The notes under the pieces were generated by a model that saw only the letters and a program-made list of their open reading frames with translations, had not been told where the DNA came from and did no database searches. From Syntrophomonadaceae bacterium (GTDB taxonomy: Bacteria > Bacillota > Syntrophomonadia > Syntrophomonadales > Syntrophomonadaceae), in assembly GCA_012798055.1 (NCBI GenBank), contig JAAZOA010000344.1, positions 1 through 6,356 of the forward strand: DNA of 6,356 nt, in the 5' to 3' direction. Below, one piece after another: positions 1 to 5,181 of this stretch (positions are counted from its first letter, which is position 1; every line of letters begins with the position of its first letter). The position numbers were made by a program, and so were the translations under genes.

Positions 1-199
1 AGCTTAAGACCCGCTTGGGACCGTCTGCGGAGTCGACCCTCAGGTACTTGAATTCCGGACTGCGCCCGTAGGGTGTGGGAAATGACAGACCTTTCTCTAC
101 CACTTCCACGTAGTCCAGGTCAAGACTTTCGGGAACCTCTATGCTGAGAGTACTGGAACCACCTATAAAAGCGAAATCGCATTCTGGGATGTTTAACAA
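1..199 (-). CDS. MTAP/purine nucleoside phosphorylase-family protein, N-terminal 66 codons (cut by window edge)
   Basis: The first 66 codons of a gene that runs off the left edge. The reading frame begins MLNIPECDFAFIGGSSTLSI and continues through FPTPYGRSPEFKYL. The early GGSS (residues 13-16) and the TPYG motif (about 42-45) match the N-terminus of MTAP-type purine nucleoside phosphorylases, where a GGSG/GGTG loop binds phosphate and a TPYG segment follows. The start is TTG at 199-197, chosen because AGGGGG (212-207) lies 7 nt upstream and no in-frame ATG occurs nearby. It overlaps the mqnC stop by 7 nt, so translation is probably coupled. Family knowledge: these enzymes cleave the glycosidic bond of purine nucleosides such as methylthioadenosine. 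Inference from its place as fourth gene of the menaquinone operon: it removes adenine (or hypoxanthine) from aminodeoxyfutalosine (or futalosine), the step done elsewhere by MqnB or MTAN. The alternative is ordinary methylthioadenosine/5'-deoxyadenosine salvage, useful because radical SAM chemistry releases such nucleosides. Confidence 0.8.
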   Translation of the reverse strand, partial: MLNIPECDFAFIGGSSTLSIEVPESLDLDYVEVVEKGLSFPTPYGRSPEFKYLRVDSADGPKRVLS

Positions 200-1293
200 A
201 TGTCTTCCCCCTGTTCTGGCTGATATATTTGCAGCAGGTCGTAGCTGGTATTGCGCAGTGCCGGAATTTTGCCGGCAGCTCTGATTATATCCTTCATCTC
301 TTCCTTCTTCATCCTATAGGTTAATCCTGCCGAACGCACGACATTTTCTTCAATCATAATGCTGCCCAGGTCCTCGGCTCCAAAAAACAGTGTGAGCTGC
401 CCGATGCGCTTACCCTGGGTGACCCATGACCCTTGTATATGGTCGATATTGTCAAGGTATAAACGCGCCAGGGCCAGGAAACGGAGGTAGGCCAAGCTGG
501 AAATCTTATCCCCCATCAATGCGTTGTTACCAGGTTGGTAGGTCCAGGCGATAAATGCCCGAAATCCACCCGTCTCATCCTGTAAGGAACGTATTTGCTG
601 CAGATGGTGGAGACGGTGCATCAAACGGTCCACACTCCCCATCATCATGGTAGCAGTAGAAGGCATGTTTATGGAATGAGCCAACCGCATGACCTCCAAC
701 CATTTTCGGCTGGATATTTTGTTAGGACTTATGGCCTGGCGAACCTCATCGTGGAGTACTTCGGCTCCCCCGCCAGGCAGAGAATCGAGCCCGGCTGCCT
801 GCAGGCGCAGCAGGGTGTCTTTTATGGATAATCCTGATTGGCGGGCAATAAATACGATTTCTGGCGCAGTCAGGGAATGTATGGTCATATCATAGCGGGA
901 TTTAATACCTCTGAACATTTCTTCGTAGAATTCTATCCCGAGGGCTTCGTTCAGACCCCCCTGGATCATGAGTTGGGACGCACCGAGCTGGAAAGCTTCC
1001 TCCACCTTGTCATACAGGGTTGGCTGGTCTATGACATAGGCATCCGCATCATGCGGCTTACGGTAAAAAGCGCAGAATTTGCATTCACACGAACATATAT
1101 TGGTATAGTTGATATTGCGGTCGATGACGAAAGTTATGATGTTGCCTGGATACCTCTGATCTCTTACCTGATTGGCCGCCCTGGCAATTTCCATAAGATC
1201 ACCCTGCTCATGCAGAAAAAGGAATTCCTGTTCCGTCATGCGCCGTCCATCGACAATGTGCTGTAGCAAAGAATTAGGATTCAAACTGTTCAC
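193..1293 (-). CDS. mqnC: Cyclic dehypoxanthine futalosine synthase MqnC (radical SAM)
   Basis: A 366-residue radical SAM enzyme of the futalosine menaquinone pathway. It cyclises dehypoxanthine futalosine to the spiro cyclic form in the cytosol. The [4Fe-4S] motif CxxxCxxC is C67, C71 and C74, inside DRNINYTNIC...CKFCAFYRK (about 58-79), with an extra Cys at 69. Later motifs typical of the MqnC/MqnE/CofH family are MIQGGLN (109-115), LDSLPGGGAEVL (169-180), WLEVMRLAH (198-206), LQDETGGFRAFIAWTYQP (237-254) and DNIDHIQGSW (281-290). The choice of MqnC over MqnE rests on IDRNINYTNIC, CAFYR and the QGGLN segment, where MqnE has HINLTNIC, CAFG and a VSxxHP segment. The start is GTG at 1293-1291, directly after the mqnA TAG, with GGAGG (1303-1299) 5 nt upstream, so translation is coupled to mqnA. 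Length is normal for the family and the frame is intact. Its paralogue mqnE lies two genes upstream. Confidence 0.93.
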   Translation of the reverse strand: MNSLNPNSLLQHIVDGRRMTEQEFLFLHEQGDLMEIARAANQVRDQRYPGNIITFVIDRNINYTNICSCECKFCAFYRKPHDADAYVIDQPTLYDKVEEAFQLGASQLMIQGGLNEALGIEFYEEMFRGIKSRYDMTIHSLTAPEIVFIARQSGLSIKDTLLRLQAAGLDSLPGGGAEVLHDEVRQAISPNKISSRKWLEVMRLAHSINMPSTATMMMGSVDRLMHRLHHLQQIRSLQDETGGFRAFIAWTYQPGNNALMGDKISSLAYLRFLALARLYLDNIDHIQGSWVTQGKRIGQLTLFFGAEDLGSIMIEENVVRSAGLTYRMKKEEMKDIIRAAGKIPALRNTSYDLLQIYQPEQGEDIC

Positions 1294-2136
1294 CTATACC
1301 TCCACTATGTCCAGGGGAGGGACTTCCTGGATCAGGCCCATACCACAGGCTTCCTGATAATAACGCATAAGGCCTTCTTGTTTACGCTGGTCAAAATCAA
1401 AGCGCAGGCTGGCGAAATATTCCACCAGGTATTCCGCTGGAAAAGTCTCCCACTGAGCGGCCTTCTCTGCCACATCTTCAATATGCTCCAGACTGTAGTT
1501 CATGCATTCAACAAAAGTATCCTTGATTAGCCTGACCTGATCCATTCTGCGGCGGGCAAAATCACGGCGGATAGCCCATACCGAGAACACCATGGGCAGC
1601 CCGGTCATATGCTTCCACTCCAGCCCAAGGTCGTATATATACAGACGGGGGTCCTGCTTGTACTTGGCCCTCAGGGCATCATCACCGATCAACAGGGCCG
1701 CATCAGCCTCCAGGAGCATTGCCCCCAATTCCGGTGCGGATGAAAAATACTCCGGTGCAGCACCATATTTCTTGGCCATGATGATACGCAACAGGGCCTG
1801 GGATGTGGCAGAAATATTGGTAAGCGCCACTTTTTTCCTGCCCAGCTCCTCAATGGGCACCTTGGAGAAAAGGTAGATGCTCTTCACATCCCCATCGCAG
1901 CTGATGGATATTTCAGGCATTATGACATAGTCCCTGTAATTGCGGGCATATGCGATGGACGGGATGGGCGCCAGATCAAGCAGGTTATCTTTCAGCATAC
2001 GGTCCAGATCGCTGGGATTGCCTTTGATAAGGTCAACTTCCAGCAGGAATTTCTTTTCGATCAAGCCGTAAAACAGGGGAAAGCAGTTGATAAATTGTAT
2101 GTGGCCTACTCTAGGACGCAATTGTTTCACCACCAT
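1294..2136 (-). CDS. mqnA: Chorismate dehydratase MqnA
   Basis: A 280-residue MqnA-family protein with a periplasmic-binding-protein-like fold and no signal peptide. It converts chorismate to 3-[(1-carboxyvinyl)oxy]benzoate, the first committed step of the futalosine route. Visible family motifs are RVGHIQFINCFPLFYGL (9-25), LAPIPSIAYARNY (55-67), a serine/glycine-rich SISCDGDVKSIYLFSK (77-92), SATSQALLRI (109-118), LLIGDDAL (148-155) and GLPMVFSVWAIR (179-190). The N-terminal INC motif and the SATSQ loop line the substrate pocket in this family. It sits 19 nt after mqnE and abuts mqnC (TAG then GTG). The ATG start has only a weak upstream signal (GAGG at 2153-2150, 13 nt away). A TTG at codon 6 (2121-2119) has GGTGG 8 nt upstream and would give 275 residues, so the true start is open. 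MqnD belongs to a related fold, but the N-terminal motif and operon position favour MqnA. Confidence 0.9.
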   Translation of the reverse strand: MVVKQLRPRVGHIQFINCFPLFYGLIEKKFLLEVDLIKGNPSDLDRMLKDNLLDLAPIPSIAYARNYRDYVIMPEISISCDGDVKSIYLFSKVPIEELGRKKVALTNISATSQALLRIIMAKKYGAAPEYFSSAPELGAMLLEADAALLIGDDALRAKYKQDPRLYIYDLGLEWKHMTGLPMVFSVWAIRRDFARRRMDQVRLIKDTFVECMNYSLEHIEDVAEKAAQWETFPAEYLVEYFASLRFDFDQRKQEGLMRYYQEACGMGLIQEVPPLDIVEV

Positions 2137-2155
2137 GTCAGAAATTATGCCTCGA

Positions 2156-3235
2156 TCAATAAGTCTTCAGCACATTGTAGAGGGTGTCTCTTTCCACCGG
2201 GATACAACCTGCTTCTTTAATCAAAGCGATGATATCTTCCTTGCTGATTGCCTTACCGGTGCGAGCGCCTGCCGCATGCATAATTTTTTCTTCGTAGACA
2301 GTGCCATCGATATCATCAGCCCCAAAAAAGAAGGCCAACTGGGCCACATCGATACCCAGCATTACCCAGAAAGCCTTGATATGATCGATGTTGTCCAGCA
2401 TCAGCCTGGATATAGCCAGGGTCTTTATGTCATCCACCGCTGAAGTCCTCTTCAGGTGGGCAAGCCCAGTATTCTCGGGCAGGAAAGGCAGAGGAATAAA
2501 TGCTTGGAACCCTGGTTCTTCATCCTGGAGCTGGCGCAGGGCAAGGAGGTGCAGGATGCGATCCTCGCAACTTTCTATATGCCCGAACAGCATGGTACAG
2601 TTAGTTTTCATGCCTAGTTGGTGGGCAGTGCGGTGTACATCCAGCCAGTCCTGGCTCATGGCTTTCCTGGGGCACAGCTGACTGCGTATCTCATCATTCA
2701 AGATTTCAGCTCCTCCCCCAGGCAATGAACCAAGCCCAGCATCTTGGAGGGCTTGTAAGACCTGGCGGACAGATAAGCCGGAAATCTGAGCGAAGTAGAA
2801 AATCTCCACCGCGGTGAAGGCTTGAATATGAATCTGGGGAAAGGCTTGGTGGAGATCTCTGACAATTCCCAGGTAATAGTCAAAGGGCATGTCCGGATGC
2901 ATGGCGCTCACAATATGGAACTCAGTTATTCCGTATTCGACTGCAGCGGCTCCGTACTCAAAAGCTTCCTGAGGGGTCATGACATACGATGCATTTTCGT
3001 CCGCGTCTACTCCGAAAGCACAGAACTTGCAGCGGGATGTGCATATATTGGTAAGATTTATATGCTGATTGACATTGAAGAAGATATTCGCTCCAGATAC
3101 AGCCTGTTTTTTAAAGCGGGCCAACTCCCCTATAGCCAAAAGGTCCGTGGACTGATAAAGGTAGAGACCATCTTCCTTGGAAAGTCTTATTTGGTTTTTG
3201 ACCTTATCGGCGATAGATTGCATCATTCGGTCCAT
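2156..3235 (-). CDS. mqnE: Aminodeoxyfutalosine synthase MqnE (radical SAM)
   Basis: A 359-residue radical SAM enzyme that adds the adenosyl radical of SAM to 3-[(1-carboxyvinyl)oxy]benzoate, giving 6-amino-6-deoxyfutalosine with loss of CO2. The iron-sulfur motif is C65, C69 and C72 within NQHINLTNIC...CKFCAFG (about 56-75). MqnE-type features are HIVSAMHPDMPFDYY (107-121) and QAFTAVEI (138-145). Shared family motifs are LGSLPGGGAEIL (168-179), WLDVHRTAHQLGM (197-209), LQDEEPGFQAFIPL (236-249) and DNIDHIKAFW (281-290). The ATG at 3235-3233 is preceded by AGGAG (3247-3243) with 7 nt spacing, better than the Met codons 4 and 5. It is the first gene of the mqnE-mqnA-mqnC-phosphorylase operon and has a leader of about 65 nt from a strong predicted promoter. 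The pathway order explains why chorismate dehydratase follows directly. Length and motifs look complete. Confidence 0.93.
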   Translation of the reverse strand: MDRMMQSIADKVKNQIRLSKEDGLYLYQSTDLLAIGELARFKKQAVSGANIFFNVNQHINLTNICTSRCKFCAFGVDADENASYVMTPQEAFEYGAAAVEYGITEFHIVSAMHPDMPFDYYLGIVRDLHQAFPQIHIQAFTAVEIFYFAQISGLSVRQVLQALQDAGLGSLPGGGAEILNDEIRSQLCPRKAMSQDWLDVHRTAHQLGMKTNCTMLFGHIESCEDRILHLLALRQLQDEEPGFQAFIPLPFLPENTGLAHLKRTSAVDDIKTLAISRLMLDNIDHIKAFWVMLGIDVAQLAFFFGADDIDGTVYEEKIMHAAGARTGKAISKEDIIALIKEAGCIPVERDTLYNVLKTY

Positions 3236-3242
3236 AATAAAG

Positions 3243-3265
3243 CTCCTAAATCAATTAAAATTTAG
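3243..3265 (-). promoter_or_regulatory. mqnE ribosome binding site with adjoining inverted repeat
   Basis: AGGAG (3247-3243) lies 7 nt before the mqnE ATG. On the minus strand CTAAAT (3265-3260) and ATTTAG (3251-3246) form a 6-bp inverted repeat with an 8-nt loop. The last two bases of the 3' arm are the first two of the Shine-Dalgarno sequence. A weak, A/U-rich leader hairpin could partly hide the ribosome binding site. The ribosome binding site is well supported; the hairpin role is only a guess. Confidence 0.5.
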
Positions 3266-3290
3266 CGGATTTCCGATGAATCAAAGATAA

Positions 3291-3327
3291 AACAAGCATA
3301 TGTTTATATTATAAACCAATGCTTGTT
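3291..3327. repeat. 37-bp near-palindrome over the mqn promoter (candidate operator)
   Basis: Outer arms AACAAGCAT (3291-3299) and ATGCTTGTT (3319-3327) pair over 9 bp. After two mismatched positions the inner arms GTTTATA (3302-3308) and TATAAAC (3310-3316) pair over 7 bp around a centre at 3309. The centre coincides with the predicted -10 box of the mqnE promoter. Symmetry at this position suggests a binding site for a dimeric repressor. It could also act as a terminator for ddl, since the minus-strand 3' arm runs into TTGTTTTATC, but the stem is A/T-rich and the U-run is interrupted. Confidence 0.55.
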
Positions 3328-3335
3328 AATCTCAA
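3308..3335 (-). promoter_or_regulatory. Promoter of the mqnE-mqnA-mqnC operon
   Basis: On the minus strand TTGAGA (3335-3330) and a perfect TATAAT (3313-3308) are separated by 16 nt, a good sigma-A-type promoter. Transcription would start near 3301, leaving a leader of about 65 nt before mqnE. The -10 box lies at the centre of the 37-bp palindrome, so a bound protein would block RNA polymerase. Confidence 0.65.
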
Positions 3336-3360
3336 TGTTTGCTGATGCCAGTCAATTATC

Positions 3361-4314
3361 TTAGTCTCTCTTCCTTATCGGTTGCTCTAAACCTAACTTA
3401 ACGATCTTGTCTACTATCTGCTCGAAACTCATCCCGGCTGCCCGGGCAGCATCAGGCACAAGGCTCATTTCAGTCATGCCAGGGATGGTATTCACTTCCA
3501 GCATGAAAGGTTGTCCGCTCCTGTCGATTATGAAATCGATGCGGGCACATCCTCGACAGTTCAAGGTTTTGTAAATTACCCGGCTCAGCTCTGCGATTCT
3601 CTCCTGCACAGACTGTTCCACCCTGGCAGGAATAATATGGGCGCACATGCCAGGGGTGTATTTGGATTCAAAATCATAGAACTCGTTTTCAGAGGTGATT
3701 TCGATCAGGGGCAGAACTTCTGGATTTTCATTTCCAACCACGGCACTGGTAACCTCAGTTCCATCGATGAATTTTTCCACCAAAACCTCAGGATCATATT
3801 CAAAGGCAGCTTCGATGGCTTTAGGCACCGACGAGGCATCCTTTACAATATAGGTGCCTATGCTGGAGCCCTGAGTAGCTGCCTTGATGACCAAGGGAAT
3901 CCCGATCTTTTCGACCAGATCCTTGATTCTTGACTCTGTTGCCACAAAATCGGTCCTTTTGATGATGGTGAAGGGAGATGTGGGAATTCCTTCGAAGCTG
4001 ACTATTTTTTTGGTCAGCACCTTGTTGATCCCTATTGCGCTGGCGGCAACTCCGGAGCCGGTATAACGCAGCCCCATAATCTCCAGCATCCCCTGGACGG
4101 TGCCGTCCTCTCCGTCCTTCCCATGCAGGGCTAAATAAACCAGGTCGGGATGGTAGTCAACAATCTGTTGCACCGCGATTTCCTTGAGATCCATCCCCTG
4201 GGCCTTGTAACCCAGGTTCTGAAGGGCCTTCAATACCGCCGCCCCACTCCGCAGAGAAACCTCCCTTTCCTCTGACCAGCCTCCCATCAAGACCAATATT
4301 TTTTCCTTAGCCAT
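3361..4314 (-). CDS. ddl: D-alanine--D-alanine ligase
   Basis: A 317-residue cytosolic ATP-grasp ligase that joins two D-Ala for peptidoglycan precursors. Motifs in order are MGGWSEEREVSLRSG (10-24), LALHGKDGEDGTVQG (61-75), YTGSGVAASAIGINK (84-98), the ATP-grasp loop AATQGSSIGT (145-154), VEKFIDGTEVT (179-189), FYDFESKY (212-219) and RIDFI...EVNTIPGMTEMSLVP (258-287). By alignment from memory to E. coli DdlB, the triad Glu15/Ser150/Tyr216 corresponds to E16, S150 and Y219. Metal ligands are D260, E273 and N275. Tyr at 219 rather than Phe points to D-Ala-D-Ala rather than D-Ala-D-lactate, so no glycopeptide resistance is implied. AGGTGG (4328-4323) lies 8 nt before the ATG. The gene is probably transcribed alone, as the mqn operon downstream has its own promoter 125 bp away. 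Length is typical and all key residues are present. Confidence 0.95.
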   Translation of the reverse strand: MAKEKILVLMGGWSEEREVSLRSGAAVLKALQNLGYKAQGMDLKEIAVQQIVDYHPDLVYLALHGKDGEDGTVQGMLEIMGLRYTGSGVAASAIGINKVLTKKIVSFEGIPTSPFTIIKRTDFVATESRIKDLVEKIGIPLVIKAATQGSSIGTYIVKDASSVPKAIEAAFEYDPEVLVEKFIDGTEVTSAVVGNENPEVLPLIEITSENEFYDFESKYTPGMCAHIIPARVEQSVQERIAELSRVIYKTLNCRGCARIDFIIDRSGQPFMLEVNTIPGMTEMSLVPDAARAAGMSFEQIVDKIVKLGLEQPIRKRD

Positions 4315-4384
4315 AGCTTACACCACCTGTTAAAATTGATGCTCCATCCGAAGCCAACCTGTTGAACACAAATTGATTATTACA

Positions 4385-4413
4385 AGAATACAATTTATTA
4401 GGCACCTAATCAA
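4385..4413 (-). promoter_or_regulatory. Possible ddl promoter
   Basis: On the minus strand TTGATT (4413-4408) and TATTCT (4390-4385) are spaced by 17 nt, about 70 nt before the ddl start. The -35 box is good but the -10 matches consensus at only four of six positions. A TG-preceded AATAAT slightly downstream is an alternative -10. Confidence 0.35.
4397..4410. repeat. Short inverted repeat in the ddl promoter region
   Basis: ATTAGG-CA-CCTAAT is a 6-bp perfect inverted repeat with a 2-nt centre. It sits in the spacer of the possible ddl promoter, where a regulator could bind. The two-base centre and short arms make chance occurrence quite possible in this A/T-rich stretch. Confidence 0.3.
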
Positions 4414-4449
4414 CCGCCTGGACACATGATTGGCAACCTGATTAAGATG

Positions 4450-4478
4450 TTGAACCCTACCTCAATTTATGATAAAAT
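4450..4478 (+). promoter_or_regulatory. Promoter of tRNA-Trp
   Basis: TTGAAC (4450-4455) and TAAAAT (4473-4478) are separated by 17 nt. The predicted start is near 4485, which gives an 18-nt leader before the mature tRNA 5' end. The spacing is ideal and both boxes are close to consensus. Confidence 0.7.
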
Positions 4479-4502
4479 TTGTCTTGCTGGTAAAAAGCAT
4501 AC

Positions 4503-4578
4503 AGGGGAGTAGCTCAATTGGCAGAGCATCGGTCTCCAAAACCGAGGGCTGGGGGTTCGAGACCTCTCTCCCCTGCCA
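4503..4578 (+). tRNA. tRNA-Trp (anticodon CCA)
   Basis: A 76-nt tRNA gene with an encoded CCA end. The acceptor arms AGGGGAG (4503-4509) and CTCCCCT (4568-4574) pair perfectly and are followed by discriminator G and CCA. The anticodon arm is TCGGT-CTCCAAA-ACCGA (4529-4545) with anticodon CCA at 4536-4538, which reads UGG (Trp). The T arm has loop TTCGAGA (4556-4562) closed by five pairs, two of them G-U. The G discriminator fits bacterial tRNA-Trp. It has its own promoter and a terminator 14 nt downstream, so it is transcribed alone. In many Bacillota this tRNA lies just before secE-nusG, but those genes are not present here. Confidence 0.97.
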
Positions 4579-4591
4579 CTAAAAACACAGC

Positions 4592-4622
4592 AATACAGGG
4601 CTTATGAGCCCTGTATTTTTTT
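4592..4622 (+). terminator. Rho-independent terminator of tRNA-Trp
   Basis: AATACAGGGCT (4592-4602) and AGCCCTGTATT (4607-4617) form a perfect 11-bp stem with a 4-nt TATG loop, followed by an unbroken T-run that ends at 4622. This is a strong canonical terminator immediately after the tRNA. Confidence 0.93.
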
Positions 4623-4715
4623 ATCGCCCTTCCAGTTCCGTAACATGTGATATTATATGCTTGAATAGAATAAATTCTGGGGCGATTTAACACCAATATG
4701 AGTAAGGTGGTAAAC

Positions 4716-4865
4716 ATGGCTACAAACAAGACTGCAGGCAGGAATAATACATCAAAAAATACTGTCTCAAGCGAGATGTCCATGAAGACTATTAAATATG
4801 TCAGAGTGGTTTTAGGCTCTATTGCCCTCATTCTTTTAATTCTCATAATTGTTCGCTTAAGTTGA
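4716..4865 (+). CDS. Small single-span membrane protein of unknown function (49 aa)
   Basis: A 49-codon reading frame that I do not recognise. The ATG at 4716 has AAGGTGG (4704-4710) 5 nt upstream. An in-frame ATG at 4698 would add 6 residues but has no ribosome binding site. Residues 1-23 are polar and rich in Asn, Thr, Ser and Lys. Residues 24-30 (KTIKYVR) are basic, and residues 31-46 (VVLGSIALILLILIIV) form one strongly hydrophobic segment ending RLS. The layout is that of a tail-anchored or single-pass protein with the N-terminus probably in the cytoplasm. It follows the tRNA-Trp terminator, so it needs its own promoter, and I see only weak candidates. The usual tRNA-Trp neighbour SecE was considered, but the SecE WP motif and its preceding amphipathic helix are absent. 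Coding status is supported by the ribosome binding site and residue pattern only. Confidence 0.5.
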   Translation: MATNKTAGRNNTSKNTVSSEMSMKTIKYVRVVLGSIALILLILIIVRLS

Positions 4866-4976
4866 GTATGTATGTTATCCAAAGCAAGGTCGGTACATAT
4901 TCAAAGAGGGATTCTAGAGATAAATGAATCAGCATGATTGATTGCAGACTGAACATGGGGGAAGGAGTGCCGTTTC

Positions 4977-5060
4977 ATGGATGATAATGTAAAATCTCTG
5001 CTTGTCATTGGATTGATGGTGTTGTTGGCGTACCTCTCCCGTCGATTCGGAGGAAGCTGA
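4977..5060 (+). CDS. Very small membrane peptide of unknown function (27 aa)
   Basis: A 27-codon reading frame starting at ATG 4977 with a strong AAGGAG (4962-4967) 9 nt upstream. The translation begins MDDNVKS, then has a hydrophobic stretch LLVIGLMVLLAYL (residues 8-20), then a basic end SRRFGGS. An acidic head, one hydrophobic helix and an Arg-Arg tail are typical of bacterial single-span micropeptides and would place the C-terminus in the cytoplasm by the positive-inside rule. It lies 111 nt after the 49-codon frame on the same strand, and the shared terminator at 5128-5158 follows 67 nt later. I recognise no family. It could act on a membrane partner or be a chance frame. The ribosome binding site is the best evidence for translation. 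Confidence 0.45.
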   Translation: MDDNVKSLLVIGLMVLLAYLSRRFGGS

Positions 5061-5127
5061 AAGAATAAATAGCTTTCCGTGCCGAAAGCCTAGAATCCTG
5101 AATTATATATTCCAAATATCCAGACAC

Positions 5128-5158
5128 AAAAAACCGCCCTGAATCCAGCGCGGTTTTT
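5128..5158. terminator. Bidirectional terminator between the small ORFs and the CoA-transferase genes
   Basis: AAAAACCGC (5129-5137) and GCGGTTTTT (5150-5158) form a 9-bp inverted repeat with a 12-nt loop. Read on the minus strand it ends in a run of six T 24 nt after the beta-subunit stop codon, and on the plus strand in five T. It therefore can end transcripts from both converging units. The G/C core of the stem is only four pairs, so strength is moderate. Confidence 0.75.
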
Positions 5159-5181
5159 CCTTTATTCACATAGCTTGAACA

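Noticed and set aside
838..1266. 142-codon plus-strand open frame inside mqnC
   Set aside because: It lies wholly opposite a gene with intact radical SAM motifs and shows no domain or convincing ribosome binding site.
2156..3235. CofH (F420 synthesis) instead of MqnE
   Set aside because: CofH, MqnE and MqnC are related radical SAM proteins, but the link with mqnA and mqnC and the MqnE-type VSxxHPDMPFDYY segment fit menaquinone synthesis.
3321..3340. Rex (NADH-sensing repressor) site upstream of mqnE
   Set aside because: TTGTTAA at 3323-3329 matches one half-site, but the expected TTAACAA second half is absent.
3511..3933. 140-codon plus-strand open frame inside ddl
   Set aside because: It is antisense to a fully conserved D-Ala-D-Ala ligase, has no recognisable motif and reflects the codon pattern of ddl.
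4716..4865. SecE
   Set aside because: The place after tRNA-Trp and the single hydrophobic segment suggested it, but the WP motif and amphipathic helix of SecE are missing and no nusG follows.
4514..4882. 122-codon minus-strand open frame across the tRNA-Trp gene and the small plus-strand gene
   Set aside because: Its C-terminal part (ERGLEPPALGFGDRCSAN) is the antisense translation of the tRNA itself, a well-known false call. The rest crosses the tRNA terminator and mirrors the plus-strand small gene, with no ribosome binding site.
4868..4927. 19-codon plus-strand frame between the two small membrane genes
   Set aside because: No ribosome binding site, no hydrophobic or other pattern, and ordinary length for a chance frame.
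5072..5089. GCTTTC/GAAAGC hairpin after the 27-codon frame
   Set aside because: The stem is only 6 bp and is not followed by a T-run; the better terminator is at 5128-5158.
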